This document shows positions 22,112 to 33,800 of a stretch of DNA of 64,000 nucleotides, in pieces. A program made the position numbers and the translations under genes. Source of the DNA: Pachyseris speciosa (lineage: Eukaryota > Cnidaria > Anthozoa > Scleractinia > Pachyseridae); contig JAEMWC010000166.1 in assembly GCA_016490735.1 (NCBI GenBank), positions 1,016,501 through 1,080,500 on the forward strand, read 5' to 3'. Within the stretch, counting starts at the first letter, position 1; every line of letters starts with the position of its first letter. The notes beneath the pieces were generated by a model that saw only the letters and a program-made list of their open reading frames with translations, ran no database searches and had not been told where the DNA came from.

Positions 22112-25100
22112 TTCATTCAAGTGGTCTGCGAATACAGCCACTTGTCATCGCTCCCTGATGCTTGGTTAGTTCGCGTGGAGAGATAGAGGTCTGGTGCCAG
22201 ATGAGGCCAGAGACGATGACAGGGATGATTTGCGGCTGAATCCCAGGCTATCCTTCAAGACAAGTTTCCAAAACTAAACTGTTTTCCATAGAAAAAAAAT
22301 GCAGCCGTGTAAAGATTGTGCTGAAAAAATGAGTAGGAGTTTATAATAGCATGGTCACATTTTTTTTAGTGCGCGTGTTCTCATTGTTTAAGAGCGGCTG
22401 AGCCCTGCCAATGGTACTTTTTATAAGTTATTTTATAAAGGAAATAGATCAAAGATTATTTATAATTATATAAGTATAAGAGACAAATAATGTATACTAC
22501 GGGTAAAACAAACAAACGTACGATGCGATCCTCGCCAAGCTTTCGCATAAATGTACGATGTTGAAATAAACCCGACGGAAGCAATTCAGGAGTTTACCGG
22601 CAAGGTTGTTTACGAAGCTTCTGCTGAACACACAGATCAGCTTGTAACAACGCTTTCACGGAAAGAAATTGCACACAAATTATCAGAAAAATCTAGTCGT
22701 CTTCTGTGGCCACTACTTACGATTGTCTGTTTGTTCTTAGTTAGGTCTCCCTCTACTAACTATGGTTTGTTCTTACTCGCTGTCTCTCAGTCAATGGATC
22801 TTACATTTATATCGAGACATCATTACATCAAGTTCCCCTCAAGGCGCGTTTAGTCAGCCCAACTCTGGCTCCCGTGGAGGCTAACAGCACTTGCCAAGTA
22901 AGTAAACAGCCACTAGAAATAAATTTAAAAGTTTTGGTTTCTGATTGACAGTTGGTTTGCAGTTGATTTTATTTTTTTTGGTACATGTATATGTGTGCAT
23001 GTCTGTGGGTGAGGAGCCGCGTTGGTGTTGTTGTTCGACACAGTCATCAATTCGTTTCCTTTGCCTTAATGCTCATGTTATCACGCATCCCACCTAGAGA
23101 ACAGAACACATCTCTCCTGTCGTTGGATTTTCATCCCGTCACCAAACTTTGTAACCCGCATCCCGGTTAAAGAAGGAAGAACATTCCGTTTCCAGCTGTA
23201 TCCCGTATCCCGCTTTAGAGATTCACAGTACTATCTGGAATCCCGCCTCTTCGCTATGTTATTTATTCCGTTACGGTCCAAAGATTCTTGTGATGCCCCT
23301 TCTGCATGCACTTGTAAGCGTGACACACCATCCCGTATCCCGCGATAGCACCACCTTGGTATTGAGACGTTTCGCTCGTCTTTCTTTGCTTTTTTATCGC
23401 CATGCAGATGGACTTGTACATCCACATGAAAGGAAACCACACTGGTCCACTTAACATCTACCAGGCACCAGTTGTTGGTTTTGCAGTCAAGAAGTTATCT
23501 CTGTCAACACAACAGGGCAATAATTGGTTTAAAAAACAAATACAATTTGACAGCGACAGAGAATTTCAGGTATGTAAATTGCGAGGTAATTGTTTGGTAA
23601 CTGGTGCCTCTTGCTCCTAACAGAGCGTACGTTCGTTCAGAGCTATATTCTAGGGAGCTCTGCAGCAACGACGGCAACGGCGATGTGAGCGCCAGCAATC
23701 ACTCTGCACGTGCGTTTTACATTTTGGTACATTTCTTTGCCGCGAAGTTAAGCGCATGACCGTAATTTTTTCTCCATTGATAGTTCGCCCACATTAAACA
23801 GAGTTGGTCAAAATTGAACTGACAAGTTGGAATAAACGCGGAAGAGTTGAAAGACTGAACCGGAACTATACACTATATTTTGCAATGACAGTTTCTTTGC
23901 CGTTGGCATTACCGTTGCTAAAGCTCCCTTTTGACGGTGCATGTCGACATCCGCTATCAATCCTACCTTAAAATTCCTCGCTTCACAATCTGTCGACACA
24001 CATAACGCGTATGAGGTGTTCTGCTGCGAAATGCGATACACTGTGGCTTGCGTTCATTGCTGATCCATTCTTCATTCTTACCCCTTTATTTTCCAGGTGA
24101 TAATTGAAGGTGTTAGAGGTCCCAGTAACCAAGGAGACATCGCTATCGATGATATCACGTTCAAAAAGGGTTGCATGAGATTGGGTGAGACGAAGTTAGT
24201 TTTCTATGAGTGATAAAATGTGTCTCAAACGACCCTCTTTGGAGCACCTGTACTTTGCTTAGTTGGTGAAAGTAATGAAAGTTGTACAGATCATATCTTC
24301 ATTCTTGGGACACTTCACAGTAGTTCTGTAGAGAGATACCCTCACATGATAAGCTTTGCCCAAGCGTCTTTTGCTCTAGTATCCCGCGGGGATCTTGAGC
24401 TTACATAAACTTTCAATGGAGATCTCCGTTTCTTAACAAGCTACTCCTAGTCGTGAAAGAGGCAGAGTTATTTGCTTTTAGTCACAGTTCGGAAATCCAG
24501 TGGACAAAAAGCAAACGAAAAACAGTGATCTTTTTGCTCTAAGACGGCTATTCAAGTTCAAGGAAGTTAATATTATTCATAAATGTTTTCGCTCACGGAG
24601 TGGACACATGGAAATGGCCACCATCTTAAGCCCTGGCCAAACTATCGAACAAAGTTGGACTCAAAGTTCCAACTTTGCTCGATCCAACATTATTCGACCG
24701 TTTGGCCGCCCATGTTGGAGAATGTTCGTCCAACAATTTTTGCTCGATCAAGTGTTGGATGGAGTTTGCTTTTGATCAAACATTACGCCCAACAATTTGC
24801 TCGACGAAAAATGTTGCAGTGTTTTGCCGCCCTTCCAACAAAGTTGTATCCTGAAGCAAATCACGTTCGCCCTGCTAGCCAATCAATACTCGCTATGTCC
24901 GGTTCAATCAGTAGCCGGTTTAAAATTTCTGCGATCTGATCACATGATCCGGGCTCATTGTCATCATGCATCTCCTTAAACGCAGGTGTATCTTGCAATT
25001 TGGCTGTGCAACGGTATGGAATATCAGTAACCTTTTTTCAGCTTGTTCTCTTAAACCATTCTATGGTTTTTCCTCGCTTGACATCGTCATTTACGTCCTC

Positions 25101-26956
25101 GAACAGCTCTGGTACCATAAACATTAACGCCAGCGCAATAGAAGAGCTCTTAGTTTCCGTATTAGCGCTGTTTTAAATTAAATTTAGCGCCAACTTGTAC
25201 CGGTAGCTTGTTTCGTCTAGCAATGTTGGATAGTGTTTTGCCACTATCTCAACACTCACATCCAATGATATTGGATGAGGGATTCAACTTTGTTCGATAG
25301 TTTGACAAGGGCTTTACACAAGTGAAATTGTCAATAACCACTGGTTCATGTTTTTCTTGAAAAATCGACTTGATGTCAGGTTACGGCTTATCTAGATATA
25401 ACTAATGCGTGCGAAATGTATTTAAATATGATTTTTTAGCATATTCTGAAGAAAAATCATTGCCCATTGCACTTGGGTTGTCGCTTACGCCTTTCCAACG
25501 CTGTCACTTACAGAAGAAACTTACGACTACTCTGTACTCAACTTATACGACCTTCCTATGAACGATACTAGAAATGTCTCAAGATTGTAAGATTTGATTG
25601 AAACCCAACAAGACACTCTTTGAGCGTTTACTCCGGACACCTCAGTTGTGATACAGAATTAGGACGCACACATTCTGACTCTCAAAAACTGCCCGTTTGA
25701 GAATTTAGAATGGTTTGCTTTTGCGTTCGCACAAGGCATGTTTGTTTTCGTAAGAGCAAAGCGCGTAAAATTGCTGTGAAAGTTGTCATCTTGAGTGATC
25801 TAAGTTAAAACAGATTAATACCAAACGCAAATAGATATAGGTATGTGGAATATTTGTTTGTTTACCTCTCAAAAGCTCTAAATTGTAGTATCGAAGAAAC
25901 GGCGAATGGTTAAAACAACAACTACGTTTTATTCAACTCATAGCGGACTTCTCTCTATCTCTTTTCGAAGCACATGGTCATGCCCATATGTGGGCATTCC
26001 AAATATGGCAAACACTGCACTCTGATTATAGACCTGCCACGGCGTTCGAGCTGTGTTACATCGAACTTTTCAATCAATCGGCCGATGCGATAATTACAGC
26101 ACGTGTGGGGCTTCCGACCTTTTCTTAAATTCAGCAAACCATTTAAGGGGGACAAAATTTACTGGATTAAAATCGCTACACTTTTACAAAAGAAAATGTG
26201 TTTAGGTCTTTCGCAGTGGGCTGTATAATCTTAAGCGCTCACTACATGTCAAATAAACAATCCACTTGACATATTAAATTTTGTCAAACTTCACCGTTGC
26301 CACGATGAACTTCAAAATTTGTACATGACATGCAATGCAACAGAAGGTATTGAAATATATTCCGTTCTGCTTCGCGATTTCTTCCACTTCGTAAGCGCAT
26401 AATGTTTTAGGTCTCGTAGGCAAAGTATACACGCTTATGCAAATTTGTGATGAGAAGACAAAATACAGTAATCAGTGGCTACCAATTTGTCTGCTACGAA
26501 CTGACACTTGATTAGTTTTTCCTAACGAATTTCGAAAGCAAGATCATTCAACTTACCGACGACAGACCCGGTATAAAAGATTGAAATATAACATGAATTA
26601 TAACTCGGTATTCCTTTCAACATCCTTAGTAACAACCCCAGAGTAGCCGTTTCATTTATTATTTTGCGTTTATTGATTATTTTTCATTTATATGTTTGTA
26701 TATCATTTCTATGATTAGCCCCTTCTTATGTGCAACTTGTCAACGGTTCTACCTTCTCTGAGGGCGTCGTAGAGATTTATCACCAAGGAGAAAGGGGATC
26801 TGTATGTCGCGAGGGCTGGAACCAATCAGATTCATCAGTGGCTTGTAGAGAGTTGGGGTTCGAGAAAGCAGCCCCAGGTGGTAATGGAGGTAGTAGTGTG
26901 AAGTCCTCGCCCTTGTGTACAGAAATGCATGCAATGCACGTGTGTGCTTCATTATT

Positions 26957-26998
<42 letters not shown>

Positions 26999-29900
26999 GT
27001 CATTGTCGTTGTCATTGTCATTGTCATTGTCATTGTCATTGTCATCGTCATTGTCATTGTCATTGTCATTGTCATTGAAAGAAAAAATATACGGAAAGCC
27101 CCCTCTATATTCTACACCCAGCTAAGTTGAATTCCCACACTCTGGGACAGAAATATTTTACTTACTGGTTATTTTTTACTTACGGCTATCTCGTCTTCAA
27201 TCTGCCAAAGTTCGACTTTCTTTTGCTTTAGTTAAAACAAGTCACATTTTGATCTGCAATAATTACGACGTTCGTTGAGGAATAAAAGTGTTAAAAGGTT
27301 ACTAATAATTTTTTCTTCAGATAAAAATTGCCTAACTAACTTTCTCGTCGACATTTCAGCAAGGACTAAAAATTGTAGTAAATTTGATTATGCAATCTTA
27401 CTGTTTGCATATTAAACTGTGTGACACTTAAACATACCTTCTACTTGCTTTCCTTCAACAGGCGTTCCTCAGAGCGGCCCATTTATTGGTCTGTATAACA
27501 TCAGCTGTGTGGAAATGAGACGTCAATCAAAAATTGTCCATCTGGGGCGTGGTCAAACTCTATCTCGTGTCCAAAGAATCATATGGCCTCCGCCAGCTGC
27601 TCAGGTGTGGAAAAAGTTGTTTTTGATTTTTATTTGTTTGTTTACACATTGTGCTCACAAATTGTTTCAAATTTATTTATCTATTAATGGACCAGTGTTT
27701 TAACTCCTAATAAACAAACAAACAAACGTATTATAACATGTTAGCAAGGCCTTCTCAAGTTAGGGTAATTAAATCGGGTGTACGGCAGAAAAACTCAGTG
27801 GAGAGACCAATTTCCCTTCGTTTTCACTCATAAATAACCTTTGGGAAGAATTAAAACCAAGTGTCGTATTTTTCGTCTAAACGGCTTTAATTTGTGGAAA
27901 AGGCGAACCTCCGTTTTGCCTTAGGAAATTAAAGGAAGTCCAGCAATAACTCTTTAAGCAATGGGCAAATAGAAATTTGGGGGTTGACAATTTAGGGTTG
28001 ACCGTGCAATTAACGGTGTCTGCTATATTGCTATCTTTTCAGGCATTCTTCCAGTGTGCCCCTTAAAACTCACTTTTACTGTCCCGTGGACAGCGGTGGT
28101 ACCAAAAATGCATTTCGCATGCGCAGGTTTGCGACTTTAGCAAGGACTGCTGGGATGGCTCGGATGAACTCGACTGCGAAAACTACACTCGCTGCGATTT
28201 CAATGACTCCAGTCTCTGTGGTTGGATACAGGCCAGTAATGACCAAATCCACTGGACACGACACAAAGGAAGCACAGATTCGCAGTATACAGGTAAAACA
28301 TAAATCCGTTAGTTTGTTGTTGCTATTGGGCAGTTTTCAATTAAATGGGTGATATTAAACAATCTTCAACTCCACCGTTATTTGTGAACTTGAAAATGAA
28401 TTCATGATGTCTTCGAGACGTTTTTTATTTCGTTGATTTTTATAATTAACCATGCAAGTAAAACCATTTCAGTAACTTCAGCAATCACAGCAAGCGCAAA
28501 AAGGGGAATGAGCCAATCAGAATTCGAAGTAAATACCGACAAGTCGTGAGTGGTTTTGGTTTTGTCTTATTGGTTAAGGAAGAGGCGCGAATTTTACTAA
28601 GTAATCACAGCCTGCAGGGATGCAAAACCAAGACAAAGTGACCAGCTCCCAGTTGACTTGTTAACTCAATTGGTATGGCACTGCACCGGTATCGCAGAGG
28701 TCGTGGGTTCGAATCCCTTACAAGCGTAAATATTTTTCAGGCTTTATTTTCACTACTGCTTAAGTAGTGTTCATAACTTCGATGATCATTCACATCCGCA
28801 GTTCAATGATATGATTTTCATATATTCATTCTCACTTATTCAGCACTCCACGGGTCATTACGAACCAACAAAATGACCTCGAAACTCCCGAAAATGTTTC
28901 GGGCCCGAAAACCTTCTTATGTGCTCTAGGTTTATTACCAGATATTCGAATTCTAATACTTTGAATAATCATTTATGAAATTTCGCTACAAAATATGAGA
29001 AAAAATATTGGTTTATTTTCCCTAAAAGCTAGTGCCAATTAATGGAAAACCGATTAGAAAAATACTTCTCGGGCCCGAAATGTTTACGGACTTTTAAGAA
29101 ACGCACGCCTGCTCCCAGTTGGCTTGTTAGCTCAATTGGTAGAGCACTGCATCAGTATCGCATAAGTCACAGGTTCGATTCCCGTACAAGCCTGAATGTA
29201 GCTAGTACTGTTCATAACTGTAATGAACACTCGCTCGTCTTCAATAACTATTATTTGAAGGGTCGCATTTTAGCCGCATGCCATGAATTAAATTAACAGT
29301 TAGTGTGCAGTTTATTGAGGCTTCTCTATTCCAGTTTAGGAATGAGAGAATTGGTGGAATAAGGTTTCTCCCAAAAGCGCATATTCTGAAATCGAAATAC
29401 CCTTGGCGGAAGTGACCTGAGAACAGCGCGCAAAATAGTCTGGACCGTGCACCTGAACATGACTTCCGGTGCACGATATATCAAGGAAGAGCAAAGGAAA
29501 TTTACGCCCAGGAGCTTTCATTTGAAATGTCACGCTTTACTAGTTTAGTCACAATTTGAATTAACAGTTAAAGGCGCCTTTCGCATTATAACGAACAACG
29601 ACACGGTCAGTAAATTATTGCTTGCATTAATCGAATGATCACCGATTAGGATTTCATAAACAGATGCAAACGTTAGACTCAACTTACAGACGTCACAAAC
29701 CACAAAACCACCACAGAAAAGCGCTGCTCAGCAGGTTTCATTCCAATGGTCATATACATTAGCATTTCGTTTGTAGAGGAAAAGTGAGAATCACCTTGCA
29801 CATCGTAATGAGCAGCACCACAGGAAAGTCACGCTGTAGCTTTAATTTGAATATTCACATTTTAGGATTTCATCCACAGACTTAACAGTTCTTGCAACCA

Positions 29901-30748
29901 CCGTGTTCGGGATCTGTCCAAAATCACATCAAATGTTGCTTAATGTAAGTCTTGTGATTTGGTCGACATTCTTTTGATTTCTTTGTAAGACTGATTGGAC
30001 TTGTCTTGGGCGTGATCGAGTCCACTACAAGCTTCAAACCTGATACCAGCATGATCAAATATGAAATCTTTTTAGGTCCGTCAGCCGACCATACGGGCAA
30101 TCGTAATGCCTACTATTTGTACATGGAAGTGTCCAATAACCAAGGAGGCGAAAAAGCCCGGATCCTCGTCACACCTCGATTCCAAGGTTCAGTCATCATT
30201 TATTCCTTCTTTGAGTGTAGTTTCCATGGGGATGGGGTAGGGTGGGGTATAGTGGGATGGAGTGGTGGTGGGGGGGAGAGTAGAGGTTTGGGGCTGATTT
30301 CAACACCCATGTCATTCTGTTATTAGAGCGATGTTCGTTTGACCTTGAAAACGCCTTTCGCAACTGTTCGCAAAACAGTTTACCGCCAGAGAACAACCAG
30401 GTACGGAAAAGGAAAAATTAGCTATTAATAATGCTTTTCAGCTATAAATGCTTTGCGAATCAATCAAATTGCTATTTCACAGCTCCTTGTTGCGGTTCAT
30501 GTCAAAGATCCAATGAAAATCTTTCTATTTTCTGCGTCAGTTGTTCGAGCTCAAAGCTCTGCTGTTGTGTTGTTTCCTCGAACAACAAACTGTATTCCAC
30601 TCTCTCCCTTTCAGTGTCCTCTCACTCACTGCATATAAAATTCGTCCTTGTGTTTGTAACAGTAGAATAAAGTTGTTGTTCAAGTGTGTTAATAGAATTT
30701 GTATACCGCCGGGGGTACCCCGTGATGGACTAAAATCCCATCGCGAGG

Positions 30749-30815
<67 letters not shown>

Positions 30816-33800
30816 GGTGCCGAAGTTCTTAGGTGCACAATGCTACACAAAAGATGGGTTAAGCTTCAGCTGTGTTGGTTATTTGCGGCTCAGGCGCATG
30901 CTGTACTATACTCATTAAGTTCGCTTCCAAAGCAAAGTGACGTAGGCTTGAAAGAATTTCTCATAGGTAATTGGTTAGTTAGTTGTTAATTCTCATGAAT
31001 TAATAAATTGATATTATAATAATCATTCTAATAAATTAATATGTCAAAAAGTAATCTTTGCCAGCTGTACACTGTACAAATGCGCAACTCGGATCCCCTG
31101 AATGATTGTTTTTCGCTTTCTCTTCTTCACAGGCAATAACGATGGCCTTTGTAAAATGAGATTCTTCTACACATGTACGGATATGCGATCGGAACTCTTC
31201 GGGTGATAGCCGCTGACCGGTATTCTCAGCGCACGATGTGGTCTATGTCGTACGCACAAAACGTTGATTGGACAAGAGCTGAAGTGCCTCTGGCCAATAC
31301 ATCCTCGTCTTTTGTCGTAAGTTGGAGTCAATCCTCCTTCAGCAATCTTGAAATCGTTGCGAAACTTTGGAAGTCTCCTGAATTGGTCAGAAATGTTAAC
31401 TGAATCTTTAATTAATGGTCAGACACATTCGGAAAATCGTACGTTGAAATTATAATGTTAGTCAGGTTTACGAATTGAATGCTTTCTGCATAACGATATG
31501 TAATATCTTCCAGTAGTCCTTGTGTAGATTAATGTTGCACTTGTTTGCTGCTCATACCTCTTAGATAATTTCATGTTATATACCTTGTGCTACTATTTTA
31601 GCTTCCATTTCTCTTTCTTAGTTTCTATTTCTTTGTGCAAATTATATAGGTGATGTTCGAAGGGGAGCGCAGTGGAAGAGGTGCGCATGGAGATATATCA
31701 ATTGATGATGTGTCCTTCACACCAGAATGCAGGCCCGCTCTTCATGGTAAACGCTAAACAATTGTTCGTTTTTAGCCGCGTAATTGGTCTGTCCACTGTG
31801 AAACTCCATTTACACTGATGTACCGCGCATATTTGCCCTTACAAAATTTTAAGGGGCTCACTTTTGGGGACAACACATTAATTTTCAAGAAGGAAAGACA
31901 GCTTTTTAATGGATGAAATTTTGCTTTGTGAAATGCTTGTGCTTCACTGTAAAATAGTTAGGACAATAAACGCCATGCAGTAATCCACAGCTGACTGTCT
32001 AAAACCTCATAGAATAGCAAGCGTTTATAGTACACAGTAGGTTCAAATAGAGTGAAAGGTTTTGTTATCAGTCTGCTGGTTGCACCTAGGGGATTTGTCT
32101 TCCTGAAGCTAATTTTCAAAAGAGGTTTTTTTTTTCCAAATTTCGCGGTCGCGGTACAGATTTCGGCGGGATGTACAACGTATAAATCAGTGTCCATCAC
32201 TTTTCATTGGACAATTCAGTTATTTATCGTCAATAACAGTTTGCTGAAAAACAGCAATTGTAATTAAAGCCTGGGACCCACTAGTAAAGTATGCCTCTTC
32301 ATATTTCTAAACGTTCTGTAGTTTCCCACGTCTAATGAAGAAGGCATTCAAAGTTTTTGTTCCCACGATTTTGCTAAAGTGTCGTGGAATGTCATTTGCT
32401 CTTTCATTTTCGAGTTTTCCACCTTAACTGCATCTCAGGCTCTCTATTCGTCCCATGCCCTGGAAAGGCCCTGGGAGCGAGATTGCTCTATCTGGTGCCT
32501 TCTTCAATGTCTTTTAGAACACGTGACATGCAAGGCTGGGACCCTTCCTTGTGGGAGTGGTGAATGTATTCCATTGACTCTTCAGTGTGATTTCAACGAT
32601 GACTGCTTTGATGGCTCAGACGAACTCAACTGCGGTGGGTGTTTTATGGTATCAATCGTTTTGTAGTTATTCGATTAGCCTGAAAGAACCGAGGCCCTAT
32701 TTCCGGTGGTAGATTTTCTGTCCCAAGTTTCCTGCGACCAAAGTATAACCAAAGTTTATATGGCAAATGCGGATTGCTAAAAACTGACGCGCCACTTTTT
32801 GTGTGGCAAAGAAAACATGTCGAATGTGAAAGTTTGTCCTTGTGTATTACCCGTTACAGAAAATTTGGCACTTATTCAAAGGTCGGTAGTGGTTTCGAAT
32901 CCCCTCTACTCACGACCAAGATGACGGCATTCAAGACCGCTTGGGCACTTTTAGATGTTGGTAAGAGCGCGGGAAAAGTTAAGGATGGTTAAGGTGTCTC
33001 CCCTATCGATGTTCAAAGTCGCAAAAATAAACGACTTTTCAACTGATCGCTTTCTCTTGTACACGAGCAAATACATTTGTCACAGAAAACTGACTTGCCT
33101 TTATCGATGAATGATTTTTAATTTTTTCTAATATTTTATTTCCTGGTCATCCATGCGACTGTGGCAAATGCTTGAATTTTCAGGTGTCCAAACCCCTGGA
33201 CGCTGTGATTTTGAGACTGGTTTTTGCCACTGGCAAAACATGACAGATGACGACTTTGACTGGAAGCGATCTTCTGGGAGCACGCGGAGCTCAGCCACCG
33301 GTCCCATCTATGATCATACCAGGGGGTTTGGTGGACAGGGTACGTACAACCAGTTTTGTTTTTCGAACTGTTTAGTCTTCGTTGACATCAAGCAAACATA
33401 TCTCCGCACAGCAGGACTAACAGTTTGACAAACCACTCAAAGGCTTAATTTCAACATAAGTCTTGGAAAATTCTGAATAAGGTCATCATTTTGTTAGGTA
33501 GGTTATAAATCCTCGTAAGCAACGAAAATGAACAAGACACGTATTAACCGTGTCTGTCTCTGTGTGTTTAGGAATTCGTTCTAAACTATACGGTGGAATG
33601 TAATTACAAACTGGTACCCCTTTTATGACAAGCACCCCAGTGAAAATCACAGTTAGCGAAAGCTGACCACGACCTCTTGGCTGACGGAAATTTCTGAACA
33701 TCTTGAAATATTAGTAACATAAAATTCGGATTGGCGTTACTTATTTCAAGGTCCGATTCAGAGACCATACCTTGCAAGCACCATACCAAGTAGTTAATTA

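Larger units (their letters stand above)
19021..22113. mobile_element. Second PLE (GIY-YIG type) with nested inverted repeats
   Basis: It lies inside receptor intron 1. On the plus strand, 20545-21600 encodes [20 protein letters not shown] (RT catalytic motif), then [11 protein letters not shown], then [17 protein letters not shown], and after an insertion [20 protein letters not shown], the GIY-YIG entry. The end [13 protein letters not shown] lies at about 21830-21910. A minus-strand copy of that end ([19 protein letters not shown]) lies at 20389-20490. Outer arms 19021-19070 and 22063-22113 are inverted repeats, as are 19114-19207 and 20207-20301. This is a decayed copy: frameshifts, stops and no intact ORF. 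Confidence 0.85.

Noticed and set aside
26749..27130. Long open frames on both strands (Ser-, Ile- and Thr/Met-rich)
   Set aside because: They are produced by the TCA and TTGTCA microsatellite next to the SRCR1 exon.
30327..30400. Exon-like segment encoding [13 protein letters not shown], resembling a MAM opening
   Set aside because: It has an acceptor and a donor but would end in phase 0. The flanking MAM2 exons (30186 and 31133) join perfectly in phase 1 without it, giving a normal domain. Probably chance.
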